9,972 nucleotides of DNA from Thiobacillus sp. (lineage in GTDB: Bacteria > Pseudomonadota > Gammaproteobacteria > Burkholderiales > Thiobacillaceae): assembly GCA_024710445.1 (NCBI GenBank), contig JANJUT010000032.1, positions 1-9,972 of the forward strand. The letters are read 5' to 3'. Every line of letters begins with the position of its first letter. The first letter of the stretch is position 1. The position numbers were made by a program, and so were the translations under genes. Shown one piece after another: positions 1 through 6,597 of this stretch. Below the pieces are notes generated by a model. That model was not told where the DNA came from and made no database searches. It worked only from the letters and a program-made list of their open reading frames with translations.

Positions 1-705
1 GGTGCGGGCCACGCCACGCATCTCACCATGCTGGCGATGCGACGAATGCATGGTGGGCGGACAGTGGTGTTGATGAAGCCGAGTGTGCCACGCAGCCAGT
101 TCGATCTGTGCATCGTTCCACGGCATGATGGCATCGCCGAAGACACGCATACGCTGGTAACCGAAGGGGCGTTGAACCGTATCCGCCCCTCCTCCACACT
201 TGATCCACAACAAGGCTTGCTGTTGATCGGCGGGGCCTCGCCGCACTTCGAATGGGACAGCGCGGCTGTGCAGGCCCAGATCAAAAGTATCCTCGCGCGC
301 ACGCCAGACATGCACTGGACGCTGACCACCTCGCGCCGCACCCCGGTGGACTTTCTGACGCAGCTGCCGCCGCATTCCAATCTGGCCGTGATGCCGCATT
401 CTGCAACCTCCCCTGACTGGCTGCCCGCCCAGCTTGGGCAATCCGGCACGGTGTGGGTCACGCCTGACAGCGTATCGATGGTGTATGAGGCCCTGACGGC
501 GGGGGCCGATGTGGGCGTATTCAATTTGCCCGTCTATCCGGAAAGTCGTGTTGGCCGGGCCATTTCCGATCTCGCCGACACGCAGCGCATCACCCGTTTT
601 ACGAACTGGTGCGCGCATGAAACACTACACGCCAACAGGCAGCCGCTAGCCGAAGCTGATCGTTGCGCCCACTGGATACTGGAATGGCTGAAGAAAAAAA
701 ACTGA
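1..705 (+). CDS. ELM1-family protein (DUF1022), 5'-truncated by window edge
   Basis: The reading frame is open from base 1 and ends in TGA at 703-705, so 234 residues of the C-terminal part are present. The true start lies outside the window: the frame before the first ATG (28) already reads GAGHATHLT, which fits the conserved GAGHAT-type start of this family's core. Visible family features are PRHDGIAEDTHTLVTEGALN, the GGASPHFEWD segment, TSRRTP, and VTPDSVSMVYEA. The family is named after plant mitochondrial fission protein ELM1, but bacterial members commonly sit in LPS-core or cell-surface glycan loci and have a glycosyltransferase-like fold; the biochemical activity is not established. 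It overlaps the next gene by 22 bp in a different frame, which implies translational coupling. An A8 tract lies immediately before its stop. Family assignment is fairly sure; function is not. Confidence 0.85.
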   Translation, partial: GAGHATHLTMLAMRRMHGGRTVVLMKPSVPRSQFDLCIVPRHDGIAEDTHTLVTEGALNRIRPSSTLDPQQGLLLIGGASPHFEWDSAAVQAQIKSILARTPDMHWTLTTSRRTPVDFLTQLPPHSNLAVMPHSATSPDWLPAQLGQSGTVWVTPDSVSMVYEALTAGADVGVFNLPVYPESRVGRAISDLADTQRITRFTNWCAHETLHANRQPLAEADRCAHWILEWLKKKN

Positions 706-1814
706 CGGTCCTGCAACTGCTCCCCGCGCTGGAATCTGGTGGCGTTGAGCGCGGCACGCTCGAAATTGCACACGAACTGGTGAAGCATGGTCACCGCGCC
801 CTGGTGATCTCGGCCGGGGGCCGGCTCGCTCCCCGGTTGACCGAATTCGGTGCCGAACATTTCACCTGGCCAATCGGCCAGAAGTCATTAAAAACACTGC
901 GGCTTGTCAGCAAGCTGCGAAAATTCCTGGCCGAGCAAAAGGTCGACATCATCCATGCGCGCTCCCGGATTCCTGCCTGGATCGCCTGGCTGGCCTGGCG
1001 CCGCATGAATCCGGCCACGCGCCCGCGTTTTGTCACAACGGTGCATGGACTGTATGGCGTCAACCGCTACAGCGGCATCATGACCAAAGGCGAACGTGTC
1101 ATTGCCGTATCCAATACCGTGCGCGATTACATTCTGCGCGAATATCCCGATACCCTGCCCTGGCGCATTCAGGTGATTCACCGCGGCGTCAACGGCCAGG
1201 CCTATCCGCATGGCTGGAAACCCGACCCGGCTTGGCAGCAGGCGTTTTTTGCCCAGTTTCCGCACGCCCAGGGCAAGCAACTGGTCACATTGCCCGGCCG
1301 CATCACCCGGCTGAAAGGGCATGAAGATTTTATCGAGCTGATTGCCCGCATGAAACGGCGCGGCCTGCCTGTACACGGACTCATCGTCGGCGGCGCCTCA
1401 CCCTCCAAACAGCGCTATCTGCAAAAGCTGCGTTACCGCGTGCGCAGCCGGGGACTGGAAAACGATATCAGCCTGACCGGCCAGCGCGACGACCTGAAAA
1501 ACATCCTGGCCATTTCCAGCCTGGTGTTGTCACTCTCCACCCAACCGGAATCGTTCGGCCGCACCACGCTGGAAGCCCTGCGTCTGGGCGTGCCGACTGC
1601 AGGTTATAGCCATGGTGGCGTGGTCGAGATTTTGCGTACCGTCTATCCTGCCGGGCAGTTCCCGCTCAACAAGATTGACGAAACGTGTCAGCGCCTGGCG
1701 CAACTCCTGCAAAACCCTGAACCCGTTCCGGAAGGGGATTTTTTTCCGCTACAGAACATGCTGGACCAGACATTGGCGTTGTACGAGCAACTGGATCGCA
1801 CACCGCGCCACTGA
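684..1814 (+). CDS. Glycosyltransferase family 4 (GT-B fold, LPS-core type)
   Basis: Encodes 376 residues from ATG 684. An upstream in-frame TTG at 663 would add 7 residues unlike a typical start. The N-terminal GT-B domain begins with VLQLLPALESGGVERG (9-24), the usual acceptor-side glycine-rich loop, followed by HARSRIPAWI (91-100) and VTTVHGLYG (118-126). The C-terminal domain has LPGRITRLKG (203-212), where an Arg and Lys normally contact the donor phosphates, and the EX7E motif E289-E297 in PESFGRTTLEALRLGVP. The length is normal for the family. It would transfer a nucleotide-activated sugar on the cytoplasmic face of the inner membrane; donor and acceptor cannot be read from sequence. 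Neighbouring ELM1 suggests LPS core work. The upstream SD is weak (GGA just before the ATG), so translation probably depends on coupling to ELM1. It ends 2 bp from the convergent GT10 gene. Confidence 0.88.
   Translation: MAEEKKLTVLQLLPALESGGVERGTLEIAHELVKHGHRALVISAGGRLAPRLTEFGAEHFTWPIGQKSLKTLRLVSKLRKFLAEQKVDIIHARSRIPAWIAWLAWRRMNPATRPRFVTTVHGLYGVNRYSGIMTKGERVIAVSNTVRDYILREYPDTLPWRIQVIHRGVNGQAYPHGWKPDPAWQQAFFAQFPHAQGKQLVTLPGRITRLKGHEDFIELIARMKRRGLPVHGLIVGGASPSKQRYLQKLRYRVRSRGLENDISLTGQRDDLKNILAISSLVLSLSTQPESFGRTTLEALRLGVPTAGYSHGGVVEILRTVYPAGQFPLNKIDETCQRLAQLLQNPEPVPEGDFFPLQNMLDQTLALYEQLDRTPRH
694..705 (+). other. A8 tract forming A AAA AAC slippery heptamer at ELM1 stop
   Basis: Eight adenines (694-701) followed by C form A AAA AAC (696-702) in register with the ELM1 codons AAA (697) and AAC (700). 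The ELM1 stop TGA follows at 703. A -1 slip here would enter the reading frame of the downstream glycosyltransferase. The motif is seen directly; frameshifting is only a possibility. Confidence 0.4.
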
Positions 1815-1819
1815 ATCTA
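1812..1819. other. Tail-to-tail junction of two convergent gene sets
   Basis: The plus-strand glycosyltransferase stop (TGA 1812-1814) and the minus-strand GT10 stop (TAG, read from 1819 to 1817) are separated by 2 bp. I see no strong hairpin followed by a T-run for either direction near this point, so transcripts probably run into the opposing gene or end by a factor-dependent mechanism. Confidence 0.7.
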
Positions 1820-2881
1820 GGTCTTGCCGCGGATGGCGACGGGCAGATGCAACAAGCGTCCACGCAGCTTGCCGTAAAAATCACGCAACGCCACGGCCGG
1901 GCTGGACTGCCTCAATGCCCTGCGCGACAGGATGCTGGCTCCTGGCTCGGCCAGCTGTTGATCCGAATTTAAACGCGCAATTTCACGGGCTGCAACAGCA
2001 AACAGATTGTATTCAAACATCACGCGGCGTCTGGCCTCAATCAACGCAGGCAGACGTTTTTCGTATTCATTGTTGGCAATCGCGGCTCGAATAATACCGA
2101 GCGCACCCGCAGGATCACGGATATCGATGGGAATGAAACTGTCTTGCGGAAAATAATCCGCCGCATTGGGACAGCCATAATAAAAAGGCAGTGACAGCCC
2201 CAAAAAAGGGTCTGCAAGCTTCTCGGTCCAATGGTGCTCGCCAATAAAATTCTCGATCGCGATGTGATAGCGGTAATCTCGCAGGCAGCCGGCCTTGTCA
2301 TCCAGTTTGCGTGGCGTCTCACGGCCAAACATATTCAGTTCGGGCATGTTCCGTACCAGCCAGTGCATGAAACGGGCGCGGTGATGATGCAGGGTGTGGC
2401 GCATGGATTTGGGTGAATACACCATCGAAGCATCGTGTTTTTTCTCTACAGACGCATGCGTAAACAAGGTATCAAATGGCAGAATTTCATGGCTGCCCAC
2501 CCCATAAAACCAGTGCAAGGCAGGCTGTGCAAATATCCGTTGTGGATGGGGCAAGGCCCATTCCGGCTGGCTGGTGAGCACCGCGCCGAACTGGTGCGTG
2601 TAGTCATTGCCATAAATCTTCACCGACGAAGGTTCGGTGGTGACCAGCAGGGTATGCGCACGCGGACACGCCAACGCTTCACGGGTGGTTCGCTTGGGTT
2701 CGCCCTCACGGGCAGGCAGATCGTCATATACCAGCAACCAGTCGTAATCCCGGGCATCGCGTTCGAAGACGAATTCGCAGTTTTCCCATACAGGTTGATT
2801 GTGCGGAAACTGGTGCAGCCAGATTTCAACCGGCAGGTTGCTCAGCACCTTGACGCGCAAGCGCAGATTTCCCTGATTCAT
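1817..2881 (-). CDS. GT10 (alpha-1,3-fucosyltransferase family) glycosyltransferase
   Basis: Encodes 354 residues. The C-terminal half carries the GT10 signature block: YRYHIAIEN (203-211), HHWTEKL (216-222), PFYYG (232-236) and YFPQDSFIPID (243-253). This matches the conserved pattern (F/Y...ENS...YVTEK...VP..YG...Y.P..SFI) that binds the GDP-fucose donor in characterized members. There is no signal peptide or membrane span, as expected for a cytoplasmic bacterial enzyme. The N-terminal half is less conserved. The start is ATG 2881, overlapping the upstream dehydratase stop as ATGA (2878-2881); no good SD is visible, so translation probably depends on coupling. It is the last gene of the operon. 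Family calls of this type usually mean alpha-1,3/4 fucosyl transfer, but no GDP-fucose pathway genes are seen here, so the donor could be another 6-deoxy sugar. Confidence 0.85.
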   Translation of the reverse strand: MNQGNLRLRVKVLSNLPVEIWLHQFPHNQPVWENCEFVFERDARDYDWLLVYDDLPAREGEPKRTTREALACPRAHTLLVTTEPSSVKIYGNDYTHQFGAVLTSQPEWALPHPQRIFAQPALHWFYGVGSHEILPFDTLFTHASVEKKHDASMVYSPKSMRHTLHHHRARFMHWLVRNMPELNMFGRETPRKLDDKAGCLRDYRYHIAIENFIGEHHWTEKLADPFLGLSLPFYYGCPNAADYFPQDSFIPIDIRDPAGALGIIRAAIANNEYEKRLPALIEARRRVMFEYNLFAVAAREIARLNSDQQLAEPGASILSRRALRQSSPAVALRDFYGKLRGRLLHLPVAIRGKT

Positions 2882-4725
2882 GCAGATCCAGGCTGGTACT
2901 CGGATACCCAGGTTTTCAGTCTGTGTTTGACCGTGGCCTCGTCGCAGATTTCCGGGCTACCCAGCCAGTTCAGGCATTCCATGTGCCAATCGGGACGGGC
3001 GGGACGGGCCTTGGCAACTCTCAATTTCGGGTGCGGAGTTGGCAAGGTCGATTCGTCATCTGCCAGCAGCTCCTCGTACAGCTTTTCACCAGGGCGCAGC
3101 CCCGTGTACTCGATCCGGATACGCTCTTCATCCGCGCCAGACAGACGGATCATGAGCTTCGCCAATTCAGCGATTTTGACGGGTTCCCCCATATCCAGTA
3201 CAAAAATCTCGCCCCCTTCACCCATCAAACCTGCCTGCAGAACCAGTTGGGCAGCCTCGGGAATCGACATGAAAAAACGCGTGATATCCGGGTGCGTGAC
3301 CGTCACCGGCCCGCCTGCCTCAATCTGCTTCTGGAACTTTGGAATCACGCTGCCCGAAGAGCCCAGCACATTGCCAAAGCGCACCGACACAAACCGCGTG
3401 CCGCCTGGTTGCTGATCGGGTTGGTGCTGTTGCATCGCCTGGCAGGTCATCTCGGCCAGGCGTTTGGTCGCCCCCATGACATTGGTCGGATTGACGGCCT
3501 TGTCAGTTGAAATCATCACAAACTTGCCCACGCCATTTGCCTGCGCTGCTGCGGCAACAATCTGGGTACCCAGCACGTTATTGCGCACCGCCTCCCAGGC
3601 GTTGCCATTCTCCATCAGCGGCACGTGCTTGTAGGCAGCTGCATGAAACACCACTGAAGGGCGATGCTCGGCCATCACCTGATTCACCCAGATTGCATTC
3701 TTGACATCACCGATCACGGGCGAAATGGGTACCCTCGGAAAATGCTGCGGCAACTCCTGCTCCATGGCGTACAGGGCCAGTTCCGACTGTTCAAACAGCA
3801 CCAGTTTGGCGGGCGCAAAGCGTGCGATCTGGCGACACAGCTCCGAGCCAATCGAGCCGCCTGCGCCGGTTACCATCACCACCTGCCCCGTGAGAAATTG
3901 ATGCAACCCGCTATCGTCGAGCATGACAGGATCGCGCCCCAGCAAATCGTCGAGTTCGATGCGACGCAGGCTGGATACGGAAACACGACCTGCCACCAGA
4001 TCCTCCAGCGACGGAATCGTCAACACGTTCAACCCGGCCTCCGTGCACATCTGGGTGACACGCTTGCGCACCTCATGCGCGGCTGAAGGCAAGGCCAGAA
4101 CAATGTCTGCCACCTCCATTTTCGCCGCCCACATCGCCACTTCATCCAGCGGCCCAAATACCGGCACGCCCTGAACCAACCGTCCCTGCTTGTCACGGCT
4201 GTCATCCAGCAAGCCCAGCACATGAAATCCCGCAGGATTGCGCGCCAATTCACGCAGCAAGAAATCCGCCGCCGATCCTGCTCCCACGACCAATACCGGC
4301 TTGCTGCCCGGATGCAATACACTGGTCAGCCGATGTTCTTTCCAGGCACGGTACGCGAGGCGACTGCCGCCCATCACGATGAGCAGCAGCAACGGATCGA
4401 GAATCAACACCGAACGAGGCACCACATCACTGACCCGAAACAGGATCAGCACGACAGGAATCAACAGCGCCGCAACCCCCACCGCCATCACAATGCGCTT
4501 GAGGTCAGGCAGGCTGGCGAAACGCCAGATGCCTCGATACAAGCCAAAATGCCAGAACACGACAGCCTGCAATGGCACCACCCAGAGCATGGTAGACAAG
4601 GCTGCGGTCTCGAATTCCGGTGGAATTTCAAGGTTGAAACGTAACCAGTACGCACCCAGCCAGGAAAAAGTGGCAACCAGGATGTCATGCAGGATGATGG
4701 CGACGGTGCGCGGGTTAATGTTCAT
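2878..4725 (-). CDS. wbpM: WbpM/CapD-type membrane UDP-GlcNAc 4,6-dehydratase
   Basis: Encodes 615 residues, the usual length of long-form WbpM/CapD proteins. The N-terminus has about four membrane helices (roughly 8-30, 43-63, 77-97, 105-122). A first Rossmann-like domain follows, with VLVVGAGSAADFLLRE (144-159). The catalytic SDR domain begins at VTGAGGSIGSE (285-295), the NAD(P)-binding loop. Next come HAAAYKHVPLME (361-372), ISTDKAVNPTNVMGATK (405-421) and RFGNVLGSSGSVIPKF (449-464). The position that is Tyr in classical SDRs is Met417, with Lys421 retained; this S-M-K triad is known for WbpM-type enzymes. The expected reaction is UDP-GlcNAc to UDP-4-keto-6-deoxy-GlcNAc at the inner membrane. 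The start is ATG 4725, overlapping the upstream wbpL-like gene by 11 bp. The SD is not obvious. Confidence 0.92.
   Translation of the reverse strand: MNINPRTVAIILHDILVATFSWLGAYWLRFNLEIPPEFETAALSTMLWVVPLQAVVFWHFGLYRGIWRFASLPDLKRIVMAVGVAALLIPVVLILFRVSDVVPRSVLILDPLLLLIVMGGSRLAYRAWKEHRLTSVLHPGSKPVLVVGAGSAADFLLRELARNPAGFHVLGLLDDSRDKQGRLVQGVPVFGPLDEVAMWAAKMEVADIVLALPSAAHEVRKRVTQMCTEAGLNVLTIPSLEDLVAGRVSVSSLRRIELDDLLGRDPVMLDDSGLHQFLTGQVVMVTGAGGSIGSELCRQIARFAPAKLVLFEQSELALYAMEQELPQHFPRVPISPVIGDVKNAIWVNQVMAEHRPSVVFHAAAYKHVPLMENGNAWEAVRNNVLGTQIVAAAAQANGVGKFVMISTDKAVNPTNVMGATKRLAEMTCQAMQQHQPDQQPGGTRFVSVRFGNVLGSSGSVIPKFQKQIEAGGPVTVTHPDITRFFMSIPEAAQLVLQAGLMGEGGEIFVLDMGEPVKIAELAKLMIRLSGADEERIRIEYTGLRPGEKLYEELLADDESTLPTPHPKLRVAKARPARPDWHMECLNWLGSPEICDEATVKHRLKTWVSEYQPGSA
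2992..3008 (+). other. G-quadruplex motif inside the dehydratase gene
   Basis: GGGACGGGCGGGACGGG has four G3 runs with loops of 2, 1 and 2 bases, formed by a 9-base direct repeat (2992-3000 and 3001-3009). It lies on the plus strand, which is the template for this operon, about 110 bp before the GT10 start. On the protein side it encodes an ARPARP stretch near the C-terminus of the dehydratase. Folding is not shown by sequence alone. Confidence 0.5.
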
Positions 4726-5674
4726 TACGAGTGCGATACCATCGCCAGTCGATAATCAGAAAAATCAGGAAATAAGGCGCCAGCCATAATGCAAGCAGCC
4801 ATGCAGTGTATTGTGGTGCGGCAAGCAAAGCCAGCGCACCACCCGCTCCTGCCAGCATCAGAAAATAGGCAGCCAATGCCAGTTGACGGTGCGATGCGCC
4901 CAGCAGTACCACGCGCTGATAATAATGCGAACGGTGCGCCTGCCATATCTTTTCTCCTCGCAGTGCACGGCGAAGCAGCGTCACGCTGGCATCAACGATA
5001 AATGGCAAAAAGACGAGCAAAGGAAAGTACCAGGGCCAAATATGTTGTTGAATGCCCGCCACGCCCAATGACGCAGCCAGGAACCCCAACGGAATCGACC
5101 CGACATCTCCCATGAACACCCGGGCAGGTGGGAAATTGAAGCGCAAAAATGCCAGGGCTGCTGCTGTGATTGCGGCACAAAACGCAGCCAGACCCGAATC
5201 ACCTCCCAGCCAGGCACCCGCTGACAGTGCGCCGAAGCCGATTGCGGCCATGCCACCGGCCAGTCCATCCGCACCGTCCATGAAGTTATACAAGTTAGTC
5301 ATCCATACTACGATCAGCATGCCCAGCAGCCATGTCCAGCCAGTCAGCCCTAGCGCAAACAGACAGGCCGCAGCCGCTGCGAAGTGCACCATAAAACGCA
5401 ATGCCACCGGCAAGCCACGCACATCATCCAGCACTGATACTGCAGCCAGCACAAACACCGCCAGCACCACAGGCAACAAGTCAGCATTGGTCAACCAAAC
5501 GGCCGCCACAAGAACTCCTGCCATGATCCCCAATCCCCCGATGCGCGGTGTGGGTGTCACATGCAGCGAACGGTTATTGGGATGATCCATCGGCAAAAAC
5601 TTACCGCGCCGGAGCAGCCAGGCCAGCGTTCCCCAGCAAATGACAAAGGCGGCAACGACAACAAGCACATTCAT
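4715..5674 (-). CDS. wbpL: WbpL/WecA-like undecaprenyl-phosphate sugar-1-phosphate transferase
   Basis: Encodes 319 residues, almost wholly hydrophobic, with about ten membrane helices. Motifs of the MraY/WecA/WbpL superfamily (PNPT) appear in order: MDHPNNRSLHVTPTPRIGG (29-47), the DD pair D83-D84 in VSVLDDVRG, NLYNFMDGADGLAGG (127-141), RVFMGDVGS (185-193, with the conserved MGD) and the cytoplasmic loop HRSHYYQRVV (247-256). It would transfer a HexNAc-1-phosphate from UDP-sugar to undecaprenyl phosphate in the inner membrane and so start the O-unit. The flanking genes for a 4-keto-6-deoxy HexNAc pathway and the gene order shared with Pseudomonas O6 favour QuiNAc-1-P or FucNAc-1-P as substrate over GlcNAc-1-P (inference). 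The start ATG 5674 overlaps the preceding stop as ATGA (5671-5674). Confidence 0.9.
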   Translation of the reverse strand: MNVLVVVAAFVICWGTLAWLLRRGKFLPMDHPNNRSLHVTPTPRIGGLGIMAGVLVAAVWLTNADLLPVVLAVFVLAAVSVLDDVRGLPVALRFMVHFAAAAACLFALGLTGWTWLLGMLIVVWMTNLYNFMDGADGLAGGMAAIGFGALSAGAWLGGDSGLAAFCAAITAAALAFLRFNFPPARVFMGDVGSIPLGFLAASLGVAGIQQHIWPWYFPLLVFLPFIVDASVTLLRRALRGEKIWQAHRSHYYQRVVLLGASHRQLALAAYFLMLAGAGGALALLAAPQYTAWLLALWLAPYFLIFLIIDWRWYRTRNEH

Positions 5675-6597
5675 TTTGAGGAAGCTACCGTTTCCGCCAG
5701 GCCTGAAGCCATTGAGTAAGGCGGTGTCCAGCCCAGACGCGAGCGGACAAATGAACTGTCTACATAAAGCGAACCCGTGAGCCGCGCCACGGCAGCACGT
5801 TTCCCCAACAATGTGCCCAGCCGTTCAAGCACCCCAACAGGCACTGCCCACAAACGAGCCGGTCGTCCCATGGCACGCGCCACCGCACGAATCAGCTCCG
5901 GCGTCGAAACCGGCTCACCATCGTCCAGCAAAAAAGTCTGTCCTGCAGCAGCAGGGTGTTCAATACACAACCTGATCGCATCGATAAAATTGCCCAGATA
6001 TAAAAGGCTGCGGCGGTTGTGGATTGACCCTAGCGGGAGCGGCCATCCTTTCCGGACGGTTTGCATCAGTCGCATGAAATTCGCTTTCACCCCCGGTCCA
6101 TAGACCAGTGGTGGACGCAAAATGACAATTTCCAGACCGGTTTCCCCGGCAATCTGCGTCAGCCCCTGTTCGGCTTCCCATTTGGAAGTCGCATACGCGT
6201 CCTCGGGTGCAGGAACATCGGTTTCGCGATAGGGCGCATCGCCCCCTTCGCCATTGACCTTGATGGTGCTGATGAAAACGAAGCGTTTCACTCCGGCTTG
6301 CGCCGCCTGGCGGGCAAGATTGAGTGTGGCTTCGGTATTGGTAGCCCGGTACAACGCCAGATGATCCTGAGGCGTATCGTCCATCATGTGGACCCGTGCG
6401 GCCAGATGAACCACTGCATCGCAATCACTCAGCGCCAGCCGCCAGTCCGTTGCCGCATCCAGATTATCAACCACCACTTCATGCGGCAAACCAAGCTTGC
6501 TGCGTACTGCGGGCACCACCCCTACCCCGGCAGCCGCTAGCCTGGCGCACAATGCCGTGCCCACAAAACCGCTGGCGCCGGTTACCAATACCTTCAT
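5671..6597 (-). CDS. WbpV/WbpK-like NAD-dependent nucleotide-sugar reductase/epimerase (extended SDR)
   Basis: Encodes 308 residues from ATG 6597. A GTG at 6603 would add two residues, but the ATG has GAGG at a 7-base spacing and makes the ATGA overlap seen at other junctions. The N-terminal Rossmann motif is VTGASGFVG (5-13). VHLAARVHMMDD (63-74) follows, then the catalytic Ser/Thr in FISTIKVNGEG (108-118) and Y135-x3-K139 in YATSKWEAE. The length is typical for extended SDRs. General databases would call this UDP-glucose 4-epimerase-like. Position directly before WbpL- and WbpM-type genes makes a C4 reductase more likely, turning UDP-4-keto-6-deoxy-GlcNAc into UDP-QuiNAc (WbpV) or a FucNAc analogue (WbpK). 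Which epimer is formed cannot be read from the sequence. Confidence 0.85.
   Translation of the reverse strand: MKVLVTGASGFVGTALCARLAAAGVGVVPAVRSKLGLPHEVVVDNLDAATDWRLALSDCDAVVHLAARVHMMDDTPQDHLALYRATNTEATLNLARQAAQAGVKRFVFISTIKVNGEGGDAPYRETDVPAPEDAYATSKWEAEQGLTQIAGETGLEIVILRPPLVYGPGVKANFMRLMQTVRKGWPLPLGSIHNRRSLLYLGNFIDAIRLCIEHPAAAGQTFLLDDGEPVSTPELIRAVARAMGRPARLWAVPVGVLERLGTLLGKRAAVARLTGSLYVDSSFVRSRLGWTPPYSMASGLAETVASSK

Noticed and set aside
663..683. TTG start at 663 for the plus-strand glycosyltransferase
   Set aside because: ATG 684 begins a normal family N-terminus (MAEEKKLTVLQLLP), and the TTG adds seven unsupported residues.
28..705. ATG 28 as the true start of the ELM1-family gene
   Set aside because: Codons before it are open to base 1 and encode GAGHATHLT, a conserved part of the family, so the gene is cut by the window edge.
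1722..1745. Hairpin (CCC/GGG and TT/AA around CCGG) followed by T7, resembling an intrinsic terminator
   Set aside because: The stem is only five pairs with an internal G-G mismatch, and it lies about 70 bases inside the glycosyltransferase coding sequence; too weak to call.
2435..3415. 326-codon open frame on the plus strand
   Set aside because: It lies opposite the GT10 and dehydratase genes, spans their junction, has no recognizable motif, and is explained by codon bias of the real genes in a GC-rich sequence.
5052..5585. 177-codon open frame on the plus strand
   Set aside because: Antisense to the WbpL-like gene; its Ala/Pro/Ser/Thr-rich composition is what the complement of membrane-helix codons gives.
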